From JBKHYJ01 sp046565505 (GTDB lineage: Bacteria > Acidobacteriota > Blastocatellia > UBA7656): a DNA stretch of 64,000 bases. Of the stretch, positions 1 to 8,698 are shown in pieces. Location of the stretch: the NCBI GenBank assembly GCA_046565505.1, contig JBKHYJ010000049.1, positions 1 through 64,000 on the forward strand, read 5' to 3'. Position 1 is the stretch's first letter, and each line of letters begins with the position of its first letter. The notes below the pieces were generated by a model that worked only from the letters and a program-made list of their open reading frames with translations, made no database searches and was not told the DNA's origin. The translations under genes were made by a program, and so were the position numbers.

Positions 1-2125
1 GGCTGGCCAGCGCGGCGGCTAGCTTCGCGGCCCCGGCGTCGGGGTTAAAAATGCGCGCGCCGCCGGCGGCGGTCGGGTCGGCGACGACCGAGTAGTTACC
101 TGCCCTCACAGGCGCCTCCGACGCGTATAACACCACATCGCCTGCCCCGGGCGGAGATGACGCGACGCGATAGGTCGCGGTAAACGTTCCGCCGCTGTTG
201 ATGGTGTGGGCCGCGGCTCCCCCGTCCGACCACGACACGAATTCGTATGTGACGCCGCCGACCGTTTGGGGTGATACGGCTTCAATAATCCGATTGATCC
301 CCGCGACGTTGCTCACCGTAATGGGCGCGGTGCGCGGCTGGTCGTCCAGTTTTACTTGCAGACCCGACGGGTTAGTCGCGAGCGTGATCGTCTCCGTTAT
401 AGGCGTAACGTCTCGGAAAGAGGTGTGGATCAATCCGCCGGAGTCTCTCACGGTCAGGTAGATTCGATACCACACGTTTGTCGCGGTCTCGCCGTTTGTA
501 GGGATCGTAAATGATCCGCTCGTCGCGCCCGTCGTGGGAGGGATGAACGGATGAGTGTGCGTGTCATGATGAAAATCGACCTGCCAGGTGAACGCGCTCG
601 GCGGCAGAGTGCCGTCCTCGGGGTCCGACCCCGTGCCGGCGTAGCTGATCGTGTCGCCGCCTCTGTACTGCGTCCCGGCGGCGGGCGCGGTGATCGTGCC
701 TGTCGGCGCTCTGTTACTGGTGACCGTCAGCGTAGCCGCGTCGCTCGTCGCGCTCCCGAAGCTGTTCGACACGATGGCGCGGAACGTCGCCCCGTTGTCA
801 GACAACTGCGCGTTTGAGACGCTGTAGCTTGAGGAAGTCGCGCCCGGAATGTTCGCGCCGTTCCTCTGCCATTGATAGGTCAAAGTCGAAGCGCCCGACG
901 CGCTGACGTTAAAGGTGGCGGTCTGGCCGACTGATACGGTCACGCTGGAAGGTTGCGTGGTTATGCTCGGGGCGAGGCTGCCGGTAAACTGAATCTTGAA
1001 TACTGCGCCATCGGTGTTGCTGTCTATGCCCCGCTGAAGGTAGTACATCGTCCCATCGTCGGTCACTTTCAAATCTACGGGGAAGTACGTATACCGACCG
1101 AATACTTCCGAGGTGTTAGTGGCGGGGTCGAGTTTCCTTATCCAGCCCTGGCAGAAGTCCATGTAAAAGTAGACGCCGCGGTACTCCGGCGGGAACTGCT
1201 GCGTGGCGGGGTTATAAAACGCCCCGGCCGTGATGGCGCAGCCCACCGTGTCATCTTGATAGCCGTGCCCGTAGACGAGAATCGGGCTGCGGAACCTCGG
1301 GTCTGACGTGAAGCCTTCGGTATCGGGCCAGCCATAATTTGACCCGGCGATGCCGACATTGATCTCCTCCCAGGTTTCTTCGCCCACGTCGTTTATGTGC
1401 ATCTTCCCCGTACCTGCCTGGAACGTGAAGCTGTAGGGGTTGCGCAACCCGAGCGCCCAGATCGCCCTGTTGTTGCCCGTGGTGGTCGAGAAGAATGGGT
1501 TGTCAGCCGGGATCGTGCCGTCTTTATTAATCCTCAGTATCTTCCCGAACAGGTTCGACTTCGATTGAGAGTTGGCCCCATTCCTGTCGTCGCCCACCGC
1601 GATATAGAGTTTCCCGTCCGGCCCGAAGCGGAGATTCCCGCCCTGATGCCAGCCCAGCTCGCCTGTCAAATTATCCAGGTCGAAGATGGGCACTTCGCTG
1701 CCCGCGAGCGCCGTGTCCCCGTTGGCGGTAATCCTGCTAACGCGGTTATGAATAGCTGGCGTCGTGGCCGTGTAATAGATGTAGAGGAATCTGTTAGTGG
1801 TGAAGTTCGGGTCGAACGCGATGCCCAGCAGGCCATGCTCGCCGAACGAATCGACCGGCACCGTCATGAATGGCGTCGATAATAAGACGCCATTCTTAAT
1901 CAGCCGTATCGTGCCGCCTTGCTCCAACACGAAGATACGGCCATCGGGCGCTATGTCCATGCGTGTGACGCTCGTCATGCCCGTGGCGATTTGCGTTTCG
2001 GTGAAGCCTTCCGGGTACTCCGTGGCGCTCGCCGTCGAATAACCGAGTAACGTTAGCAACGAAGCAAGACTGAGCAGAAGCCTGTACGTGGCTGTAGCCA
2101 CCTGTCTATTCTTATCTTTAAACAT
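1..2125 (-). CDS. Secreted PQQ-dependent sugar dehydrogenase-like protein with Ig-like domains (C-terminus beyond window)
   Basis: The frame is open from an ATG at 2125 to the left edge (at least 708 codons), so the gene is partial. Residues 1-36 look like a signal peptide (basic start, leucine-rich core, STASA). Residues about 37-385 form a soluble glucose/sorbosone dehydrogenase beta-propeller: I read GLLGIAFDPNF, then WHQGGNLRFGPDGKLYIAVGD, which contains the conserved His of PQQ sugar dehydrogenases, and later LGLRNPYSF and GSNYGWP. Residues about 386-470 resemble an immunoglobulin-like domain (QPSSVTVSVGQ, YQWQRNG, SDNGATFRAIVSN), followed by a PKD-like stretch. Family knowledge suggests periplasmic or secreted sugar oxidation with PQQ. 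The actual substrate is unknown. It is transcribed divergently from the SIS gene. Confidence 0.85.
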   Translation of the reverse strand, partial: MFKDKNRQVATATYRLLLSLASLLTLLGYSTASATEYPEGFTETQIATGMTSVTRMDIAPDGRIFVLEQGGTIRLIKNGVLLSTPFMTVPVDSFGEHGLLGIAFDPNFTTNRFLYIYYTATTPAIHNRVSRITANGDTALAGSEVPIFDLDNLTGELGWHQGGNLRFGPDGKLYIAVGDDRNGANSQSKSNLFGKILRINKDGTIPADNPFFSTTTGNNRAIWALGLRNPYSFTFQAGTGKMHINDVGEETWEEINVGIAGSNYGWPDTEGFTSDPRFRSPILVYGHGYQDDTVGCAITAGAFYNPATQQFPPEYRGVYFYMDFCQGWIRKLDPATNTSEVFGRYTYFPVDLKVTDDGTMYYLQRGIDSNTDGAVFKIQFTGSLAPSITTQPSSVTVSVGQTATFNVSASGASTLTYQWQRNGANIPGATSSSYSVSNAQLSDNGATFRAIVSNSFGSATSDAATLTVTSNRAPTGTITAPAAGTQYRGGDTISYAGTGSDPEDGTLPPSAFTWQVDFHHDTHTHPFIPPTTGATSGSFTIPTNGETATNVWYRIYLTVRDSGGLIHTSFRDVTPITETITLATNPSGLQVKLDDQPRTAPITVSNVAGINRIIEAVSPQTVGGVTYEFVSWSDGGAAAHTINSGGTFTATYRVASSPPGAGDVVLYASEAPVRAGNYSVVADPTAAGGARIFNPDAGAAKLAAALAS

Positions 2126-2471
2126 ACACACAAACTCCCCATGCGGCGAGGCATTATAGGCCGGCGCAATTGCATTCTTTATGTAACGCGGGTACGGTTA
2201 ATCTATACGATTCCTGAGGTGAGGCCGGGGCATTCATTGATTTGGTTTGTATGATTATTATCACCCTTCCCGGGAGGCCCGTACCTGTTGTCCGTCATAA
2301 ATGGTATCGAAATTGATCGTCCCCAAGCGTCAAACACAGACAAAAACACTACACATGCCCCGGCCTCGCGTCAAGACAGCGCGGGCCGGGCCGGGCCGGC
2401 CGCGGCAATCGCAGCTTGACTGAAGGCACTGCCGACCCATATTCTATCAGGCCGCTCGTACGGCATAACTT
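2126..2471. other. Divergent intergenic region with a 12-bp inverted repeat
   Basis: This 346-nt gap separates two divergently transcribed genes and so should hold both promoters. The only clear structure is a perfect 12-bp inverted repeat, GAGGCCGGGGCA at 2221-2232 and its complement at 2356-2367, with about 123 nt between the arms. A GC-only run (repeated GGGCC) follows near 2385-2405. I could not assign promoter boxes or a small gene. Confidence 0.5.
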
Positions 2472-3248
2472 ATGGCGACCATGCGCGAACCAAACCCTGC
2501 CAACCCTACAGCTTTAGAATCATCAGAGATTGATCCTGCCGAGGGAGGCCCCCGCGCGCATGACCGATCAAGCGCGGCCTCGGGCGGGGCCGGCAGGCCT
2601 GCTCAAAGCGCGACCTCAGCGAACGGCAATGGGGGCCTGAATGATAAAAGGGCGACCGAGGCGGTCGAATCATTCTTCGACCTAGTGGCAGACGAACTCG
2701 CCGCGTTGCGCACGCGCGCCGAAGTGGACGCTATAGAGCGCGCGGCGGACCTGATACTGGAATGTGAATCGAGGGGAGGGCGCGTTCACGTCACGGGGAT
2801 AGGTAAGAGCGAACATATAGCCCGCTACGTCGCGTCACTACTTTCGAGCACAGGCACGCCCGCTTATTTTCTGCACGCGACGGAGTGCGTGCATGGGTCG
2901 GCCGGCCAGGTGTGCCATAGTGATATAACGATAGCCATCTCCAACAGCGGGACGACGCCAGAATTAATGTGCGCCGTGGAAGTGCTGCGCGAGACGGGCA
3001 TAAAGATCATAGGCGTGTCCGGCAACAGGGAGTCACTGCTGGCGGGGATCGCGGACGTGCTGTTGTACGCGGGCGTCGATAACGAGGGCGGGGAACTGAA
3101 CCTCGTGCCGAGGGCGAGCATACTGGCGAAGATATACGTGTTGTGCGCGCTGTCGGTGGCGCTGGAAGCCCGCAAAGGTCTCACGCGCGAGCAGTATGCC
3201 CGCTGGCATCCGGGCGGCGCGATAGGCAGGCTGGCTCGCGGAGACTAG
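2472..3248 (+). CDS. SIS-domain protein, KpsF/GutQ-like, without CBS domains
   Basis: 258 residues. Residues 1-60 are hydrophilic, Ala/Ser/Gly-rich and look disordered. Residues about 65-258 are a sugar isomerase (SIS) domain close to arabinose-5-phosphate isomerases: VTGIGKSEHIA (107-117), HATECVHG (135-142), SNSGTTPE (157-164) and a C-terminal WHPGGAIGR, the segment that carries the HPGG signature in KdsD/KpsF. KdsD and KpsF normally continue into two CBS domains, and these are absent here. No Kdo or capsule genes lie nearby, so interconversion of a sugar phosphate is a family-based inference. The N-terminal tail makes the start uncertain. ATG 2472 is the first of two close ATGs (2472 and 2481). 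Confidence 0.8.
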   Translation: MATMREPNPANPTALESSEIDPAEGGPRAHDRSSAASGGAGRPAQSATSANGNGGLNDKRATEAVESFFDLVADELAALRTRAEVDAIERAADLILECESRGGRVHVTGIGKSEHIARYVASLLSSTGTPAYFLHATECVHGSAGQVCHSDITIAISNSGTTPELMCAVEVLRETGIKIIGVSGNRESLLAGIADVLLYAGVDNEGGELNLVPRASILAKIYVLCALSVALEARKGLTREQYARWHPGGAIGRLARGD

Positions 3249-3381
3249 CGGATAGATCGCCGGAGTCGAGAAGCCGGAAGCGGCGCGGAAAATTCTGGAT
3301 CATAACGCTGTAGACGTTTTCAAATACCCTCGCATCACGCCTCACTGGTCGCGCCGTCTCTCCGGCGCAGCCTGGCTCCCA

Positions 3382-4074
3382 TTACTGGTGCGCTACTATC
3401 TCAAACGAGAATTTCACCTCGTCTTTCACCTTGATAGTTCCAGCGGCGATTGATACCGGCTTTATGCCATAGCTTGTTTGCCGAAGGGAGAATTCCCCCC
3501 GCGCCCGCATATTATCCGCATTGAATACCAGCTTGGCGGGAATGGACACCCCGCGCGTGACTCCGTGCAGGGTGAGGTCGCCGGTGATCGTCGCGTCATA
3601 GTGCCCTTCGCCCGTCCGGGTCGCGACGACATTAGTGCTCTTGAGGACGATCTCGGGGTATTTATCAACCTCCAACACTTCGTCCCTCATGGTGGCCTGG
3701 ATTTTTTGCCGGTCGCTGTCGCTGACCTTATCCGTGACCGCGAGCGAGTCCGCCTTGATCGTCATTTGCAGCGAGGCCGGCGACACCGTGACGTAAGTGA
3801 ATGCCGCCTCGCCCGTGAAGCTGCGAATCGCGATGGTGTGATCGTGCGCAAACCCTGATAACAATCCTCCGGCGAATGCCCTCACTATGAACCGGCTCTG
3901 GCTCGCGTCGATTCTGTATCGCGCCCCTTCGGGCGGGCGGACGGCCGGCCCGGCCGTAATTTCTACCGCGCCTCTTGAAGAAAGATTCGCCCTCTCGGAA
4001 AGAGCATCAGAAGAGGGCAGGCCGCCGCATACCGCGAGCGCCGCCAGGAATTTCAATACGCCTGCTCTTATCAT
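3382..4074 (-). CDS. YceI family protein, exported
   Basis: About 230 residues. I chose ATG 4074 over longer upstream options because GGAGG lies 9 nt before it and the protein then starts with a signal peptide (MIRAGVLKFLAALAVCGG). The rest is a YceI lipocalin-like domain: YRIDASQSRFIVRAF near residue 55, the GFAHDH motif that marks the family, and a C-terminal LRQTSYGIKP. YceI proteins bind isoprenoid or other amphiphilic lipids in a beta-barrel in the periplasm. The ligand here is not known. It is a monocistronic minus-strand gene between the SIS protein and a methyltransferase. Confidence 0.85.
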   Translation of the reverse strand: MIRAGVLKFLAALAVCGGLPSSDALSERANLSSRGAVEITAGPAVRPPEGARYRIDASQSRFIVRAFAGGLLSGFAHDHTIAIRSFTGEAAFTYVTVSPASLQMTIKADSLAVTDKVSDSDRQKIQATMRDEVLEVDKYPEIVLKSTNVVATRTGEGHYDATITGDLTLHGVTRGVSIPAKLVFNADNMRARGEFSLRQTSYGIKPVSIAAGTIKVKDEVKFSFEIVAHQ

Positions 4075-4330
4075 GGTATTTGCCTCCGCTCGTGTGGGTG
4101 ACGAGTCGCCTTCCGTAACTGACGGTCCGCATGTCCGGGATGTGATTAAAGTGTTTTCGCCCGCCGAGGGGTCGCCATAACGCCTGCAACAGTATAAACC
4201 TGAAGCCGTGCGAATAAGAAGGCGGGCCGCGGCGTTCAACCTTGTGGCTTCAGGTAACGGGCGGGAGCGTTGTCGCAAAAGAATCGGACGGCGAAGAGTG
4301 ACGCGCGCTCTCAGGATTCCAGGTGCCGAC

Positions 4331-5179
4331 TTAACGGGGCTTCTTCCCGGTGACGATTAACACCTGCGCCGGGAAACTCATACGCCCCTCTGGAAAGAAC
4401 TCGCCGATGGCCCCCTTGATCTCTTCCGATAAACGAATAGTTTGCTCGTGGTTTAGCAGGGCCATTTTTTGGCGCAGGGTATCACTCATCTCTGACCGTA
4501 CTTGCCAGAACTCCGAGGGAGAAAGCGTGGATTGGATGCGGAAGCTCAGACGAGTCTCGTTCACATGAGCCGCCCCGGCCTCGCCCAGAAGCCGCGCGAG
4601 CTTGCCCGCCTCGGCGAATCGAAACGCGCCGGGCGCGTCCTCGTCGGCGGGAGGGGACTCTACGTACCGTGAAACGACCTCGGTGACGACGCTGAAGAAT
4701 GGGTTGAACTCCGCGCCGCCCCAGACGGCGAGCGACACCAGGCCGCCCGGCCTTACGACGCGAACCATCTCGCGTAACGCCGCGATGGGGTCGGGGAAAA
4801 ACATCGCGCCTAATCTACAAACCGCCGCGTCGAATGAATCATGGGCGAAGGGCAGGGGGTGGGCGAGGCACTGACAAAACTCAATTCGGGTCAACCCTCG
4901 TGCGACTGCCGCTCGGCTGGCCGCGGCCACCATCCCGAGCACTGCGTCAGTGCTGACGACCATTCCCGTCGCCCCGATTACTTCCGCCATCGTGAGCGCG
5001 GGCTCGCCGGCCCCTCCCGCTATGTCGAGCGCCGATGAACTGGCCCCGATTCCGGCATGCTCAATTAAAGCGTGGGTTATAGGCGCAAACATCCGTCTGA
5101 TCGTGTCCGCGTGTTTCTCCCAGAAGGGGGCCGACTCGCGCCACTCACCCAACACATCTTTAGTATGGTCCTGGCTCAT
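4331..5179 (-). CDS. Class I SAM-dependent methyltransferase
   Basis: 282 residues from ATG 5179 (a GTG lies directly before it in frame). Motif I, LDIAGGAGEPAL, is at residues 51-62, and later motifs are typical of the UbiE/Methyltransf_11 group: PLPFAHDSFDAAVCRLGAMFF and LREMVRVVRPGGLVSLAVWG. A C-terminal helical part follows. The acceptor cannot be deduced from the sequence, and neighbours give no pathway. No strong ribosome binding site is visible. Confidence 0.85.
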   Translation of the reverse strand: MSQDHTKDVLGEWRESAPFWEKHADTIRRMFAPITHALIEHAGIGASSSALDIAGGAGEPALTMAEVIGATGMVVSTDAVLGMVAAASRAAVARGLTRIEFCQCLAHPLPFAHDSFDAAVCRLGAMFFPDPIAALREMVRVVRPGGLVSLAVWGGAEFNPFFSVVTEVVSRYVESPPADEDAPGAFRFAEAGKLARLLGEAGAAHVNETRLSFRIQSTLSPSEFWQVRSEMSDTLRQKMALLNHEQTIRLSEEIKGAIGEFFPEGRMSFPAQVLIVTGKKPR

Positions 5180-5260
5180 CACGCTATAAGGGTTTGCGAA
5201 TGAATGTGAGAGTAGTATGCCACATCGGTGCCGGAGCGCGAAGTGTCACGAAACATCACC

Positions 5261-5286
5261 CGCCCCCCGCAAAGACGCGGGGGGCG
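5261..5286. repeat. Perfect 10-bp GC hairpin
   Basis: CGCCCCCCGC at 5261-5270 and GCGGGGGGCG at 5277-5286 are exact complements around a 6-nt loop. No T-run follows on either strand, so it is not a classical terminator. It lies between the methyltransferase start and the lipoprotein terminator. Confidence 0.6.
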
Positions 5287-5293
5287 GTCGAAA

Positions 5294-5346
5294 TTGAAGA
5301 AAAAAAGGCCCGCCTCAAAACTCCCCCCAGATATTTTGAAGCGGGC
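5294..5346 (-). terminator. Intrinsic terminator of the lipoprotein gene
   Basis: On the minus strand, GCCCGCTTCAAAA pairs with TTTTGAGGCGGGC (one mismatch, arms 5334-5346 and 5308-5320). It is followed by CTTTTTTTCTTC. It lies 28 nt after the stop of the lipoprotein gene. Confidence 0.85.
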
Positions 5347-5373
5347 ATGTCTCGCCAAATTGTAAAAGCGAGA

Positions 5374-5916
5374 CTAAGGTGTTACAGAATTCCTGATCTT
5401 TTCGCCAACTCTCTTTACGCCTTTGCCGGTTTTCCTTACCCCTTTTTTCGCCGCCTCCACCACATCAGAAGCGGCATTCCCTGCCTCTTCCGCTCCACGG
5501 TTAGCAGCGCCGCCAGCTTTCTCTGAAGCCTCCGAGCCGGCCGCCGCCTGCCTGGCCTCCCACGCCTTTGCCGCTGCGGCCCTTACCGTATCTGCGGACG
5601 CCTCGATTACGCGGTCGATCTCGTTCTCGTCTTTCACCTCCGCCGACCGCCCGTCCCTGAATTCAACCAAAGCCCTGCGCCGCCCATTAGTCGCGGTGAT
5701 GCGCGTTACGCGAGACACGTCGCCGGATGGGAATGTCCTCGCCTCGGTCCTCGTCCCGTTAGGAGACGTTGACACTACGACGACGGAGCCATCCTCTTTC
5801 TCCACCTCTTTCTCTGACCTCGCGACGTTTGCGTTAGCGCCTCCGCGCGAGCCACAAGAGCACCCTACCGCTCCCAGCATTAAGGCACATACCAGGAAAA
5901 AAAAAGAGGGCTTCAT
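5374..5916 (-). CDS. Small lipoprotein with Ala/Gly/Lys-rich C-terminal tail
   Basis: 180 residues from ATG 5916, chosen because TTGGAG precedes it at 6-8 nt and it gives a type II signal peptide (MKPSFFFLVCALMLGAVGC, lipobox GAVGC). The middle (about 30-100) contains two short beta-like repeats around TRTEARTFPSGDVSRV and RALVEFRDGRSAEV. The last 80 residues are Ala/Glu/Lys/Gly-rich and probably an amphipathic helix with the look of LEA or apolipoprotein tails (EKAGGAANRGAEEAGN). Function is unknown. Membrane anchoring is inferred from the lipobox. A strong terminator follows. Confidence 0.75.
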   Translation of the reverse strand: MKPSFFFLVCALMLGAVGCSCGSRGGANANVARSEKEVEKEDGSVVVVSTSPNGTRTEARTFPSGDVSRVTRITATNGRRRALVEFRDGRSAEVKDENEIDRVIEASADTVRAAAAKAWEARQAAAGSEASEKAGGAANRGAEEAGNAASDVVEAAKKGVRKTGKGVKRVGEKIRNSVTP

Positions 5917-6126
5917 CAGTCTCCAACATCCCTGCGGCCGGCTCAACTGCTCGCCAACATCGCCCTCATTCCGCAACGCCCGTGCCACTCTATTGAGGGC
6001 GGCGAGTAACCTGAAAAAGCCTAACGATTGGCGGGCCATTCGCCGGCGCGGGCACTTATTGATGAGCCGAGGAAAGTATCGAATCGCGACGCCACGTATT
6101 GAATAAAGACAAGCATGCCGGGCGAA

Positions 6127-7407
6127 TTATACTTCGCTACTCTCATACTTTTTCAGTACGAGCGCAGAATTCTTCGAGCCGAAGGCTATGCAGTTACACA
6201 GCGCGGTATCGATGCGGGCGCTGCGGCCCGTGTTCGGGACATAATCTAAATCACACTCGGGGTCACTGGTTTCGATATTAATAGTAGGCGGGACGTAGCC
6301 GTGCTTCATAGCCATCACGGTCGCCACGACTCCGGCGGCCCCGGACGCGCCCTGTGGGTGGCCGATCATAGATTTGGTGGAACTGGCCGGGACACTCCGC
6401 GCGCGGTCGCCGAACGCCATACGCACGGCGGCCGACTCCGTGCGGTCATTTATCTTCGTCGCGGTCCCGTGCAGGTTCAGGTAGTCAACCTCGTCAACGG
6501 TTAGGCCCGCGCCTTCGAGCGCCATCCGCATGGCGCGCGCGGCGTCGTGGCCCGTGGGGGCAATTTGAACTCTGTGGTAAGCGTCACAGGTTGACGCGTA
6601 GCCGACGACCTCCGCGTAAATGTTCGCGCCGCGCCGCCGCGCGTGCTCCAGCTCTTCTAGGATCACTATCCACGCCCCCTCACCCAGGACGAAGCCGTCC
6701 CTGTCCGCGTTGAATGGGCGGGAGGCGTTGGCCGGTCTGTCGTTCCATTTAGTGGTGACCGTCCCCATGCGGCAAAAAGCGGTCATCAACCCGAACGTTA
6801 TGCAGGACTCGACGCCGCCAGAGACTATCGTGTCCACCTGGCCCAGCCGTATCGCGTTCCAGGCGTAGCCCATCGCGTCCGTAGAGCTTGTGCAGCCGGT
6901 CGAGACCACGTGGCTCATGCCGTGGAGGCGGAAGGCCATGTTGATCTCGCTCGAAAGCATCCCGACGAACGACGCGACTATTGAGTAGGGGCTGACGCGG
7001 CGGTAAGCCGTGTCATGGTCGCCCTTATCGTAATACTGCTTGTACTGGCGCTCGGCGAACTCTATGCCGCCCGCGCCGGTGCCCACGACGACTCCTATGT
7101 TTTCGCGCTCGGCGGCGGAGAGCGTTTCAAAGTTAATGCCCGCGTCCTCGGCAGCCTCTTCCGTGGCGAAGAATGCCATAGGGACCGCCCGCTGGACGCG
7201 GTCTTTATCCTTTTTTGAAATGTAGCGGTCGAAGTCGAAATCCTTCACTTCGGCGGCGACGTTGCACGAGAGCTTCGACGCATCAAAGAGCGTTATCGGC
7301 CCGGTCCCGCTCACGCCGCTCGACGTGGCTTTCCAATACGCCTCGCGCCCTATGCCGTTGGGGCTGACCGCGCCCATCCCCGTGACGACCACACGTCTCA
7401 AACTCAT
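6127..7407 (-). CDS. fabF: 3-oxoacyl-[acyl-carrier-protein] synthase II (FabF-like)
   Basis: 426 residues, full length for KAS II. It condenses malonyl-ACP with acyl-ACP in fatty acid elongation. The thiolase-fold landmarks are present: VVVTGMGAVSPNG at the N-terminus, nucleophile Cys172 in STGCTSSTDA, His313 in NLHGTATKIND, Lys345 and His350 in STKSMIGHPQGASG, and a C-terminal CIAFGSKNSALVL. The residue before the active Cys is Gly, where Escherichia coli FabF has Ala, so it may be a secondary-metabolism or divergent KAS. No acpP or other fab gene is adjacent. A GGGGGAGGGG ribosome site precedes ATG 7407. It follows the FN3 lipoprotein gene by 86 nt, and may be the last gene of the hslVU unit. 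Confidence 0.88.
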   Translation of the reverse strand: MSLRRVVVTGMGAVSPNGIGREAYWKATSSGVSGTGPITLFDASKLSCNVAAEVKDFDFDRYISKKDKDRVQRAVPMAFFATEEAAEDAGINFETLSAAERENIGVVVGTGAGGIEFAERQYKQYYDKGDHDTAYRRVSPYSIVASFVGMLSSEINMAFRLHGMSHVVSTGCTSSTDAMGYAWNAIRLGQVDTIVSGGVESCITFGLMTAFCRMGTVTTKWNDRPANASRPFNADRDGFVLGEGAWIVILEELEHARRRGANIYAEVVGYASTCDAYHRVQIAPTGHDAARAMRMALEGAGLTVDEVDYLNLHGTATKINDRTESAAVRMAFGDRARSVPASSTKSMIGHPQGASGAAGVVATVMAMKHGYVPPTINIETSDPECDLDYVPNTGRSARIDTALCNCIAFGSKNSALVLKKYESSEV

Positions 7408-7493
7408 AAGCGTCCCCTCCCCCGAGTTCTTTGTTAATCCTTAGAAACGGCCCCTATTGTACGCTATCAGGCATTAACTTTTCCATGTGACTA

Positions 7494-8621
7494 TCATGGG
7501 TGAACGGTCTCGCTCACGGCGCGCGAAGGCTCGCTCTCGTTGTTGAACCGGTCGATGGCTGTGACTCTATAATAATACGCCTTTTCGATAACCACGCGCT
7601 CGTCGCGGTATGTGACGGTTGTAATAGGTTGCGCGGTCAGCTTCACCCAGCCGGCCCCCGCCGCGTCGCCGGAGTCCGATCTGTAGACGTTATAGCCTAT
7701 CACGTCTCGCTCGGGCGACGTGGGCCAGAACAGGCTTACAGTGCCATTGGCCGAGGCGATTGAGACGGGGTCGGGCGCCGACGGGGCGAATTCATCGACG
7801 GGCGTCAGCGTGACGGGCTCGCTGTCGGCGCTCTCGATCAAGCCATTCGCGCCTTGCGAGAGCGCGCGGACGAAGTAAGTGTATTCGGTCCGGTACTCGA
7901 AATCTTTATCCGAGAAACTGGTATCAGTGACGGGCTCGGGATTCAGCAGCCTGCCGCCCGCCTCCTTCTTAGCGTTCCTGCGGTAGACGTTATAGCCGAC
8001 TACGGAAGCCGGGCGCGTGCCGTCCACGTTGGCGTCGGGCGCGTTCCACGAGATCGCCACAAGGTCCTGCGCCGGGGCGGCCGCGCGCAATGCCGTGGGC
8101 GGCATTGCGAGGGCGGTCGCCGGCTCTATTGCCACCGTGTTAGAAAAGGCAGCCGCCTGGTTGCGGGCATTCGAGTAGCGCACGGCGTAGCGCAGCCTTT
8201 TGTTCGCGAGTTCAGCCGCGTCGGCGAGGTTTATCGCGTCCACGAACTCCAAATGCCCGAGCGATTTCAACTGGGCCTCCATCTTGGCGCGGTCGAGGTA
8301 GCCGACCAACTGCGCCTCCGCCTCGTAGTCATCCGAATCAAGCACAGGCTCTTCGTCGCGCCGCTCTTCGAGGCGGTAGACGTCGGCCCTCGCGACGTAG
8401 GAGCGGCTCGACTCTTTCTGCCCGAGAGGCGGCGCGGGCCATTGGAGCAAAACGTTCGGCCCGCGCTGAATGGCCGAAAGCTCTGCCGTGCGCTCGGTCA
8501 GCCGCGCCGGCGCGACTGGCGCACCCACCTTGCCGCAAGAGATCGAGACGAGCGAGAGGCAGATGGCGGCGAAGGTAAGAGCGCGGCGGCTCGCCGGCAG
8601 CAAGACGTGGCGCGGGATCAT
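7494..8621 (-). CDS. Fibronectin type III-repeat lipoprotein
   Basis: From ATG 8621 the protein has 375 residues and begins with a lipoprotein signal (RRALTFAAICLSLVSISC, Cys29). Three fibronectin-III-like modules follow: one around residues 40-160 with LLQWPAPP, a second with APAQDLVAISWNAP and VVGYNVYRRN, and a third with GTVSLFWPTSPERDVIGYNVYRSD. The C-terminus ends in YYYRVTAIDRFNNESEPS, also typical of FN3. Function is probably structural or adhesive at the outer membrane; this is inference. A GTG at 8702 in the same frame overlaps the hslU stop (GTGA), so a coupled, 27-residue-longer form is possible, but the signal peptide fits ATG 8621. Confidence 0.8.
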   Translation of the reverse strand: MIPRHVLLPASRRALTFAAICLSLVSISCGKVGAPVAPARLTERTAELSAIQRGPNVLLQWPAPPLGQKESSRSYVARADVYRLEERRDEEPVLDSDDYEAEAQLVGYLDRAKMEAQLKSLGHLEFVDAINLADAAELANKRLRYAVRYSNARNQAAAFSNTVAIEPATALAMPPTALRAAAPAQDLVAISWNAPDANVDGTRPASVVGYNVYRRNAKKEAGGRLLNPEPVTDTSFSDKDFEYRTEYTYFVRALSQGANGLIESADSEPVTLTPVDEFAPSAPDPVSIASANGTVSLFWPTSPERDVIGYNVYRSDSGDAAGAGWVKLTAQPITTVTYRDERVVIEKAYYYRVTAIDRFNNESEPSRAVSETVHP

Positions 8622-8698
8622 TCCTCGTGCCGCTGAATAAATGATTCGGATGGGCGGGCGAGCGTGGCGCGGGCGGCGGGCGGCTCGCGGCTCTGGCT

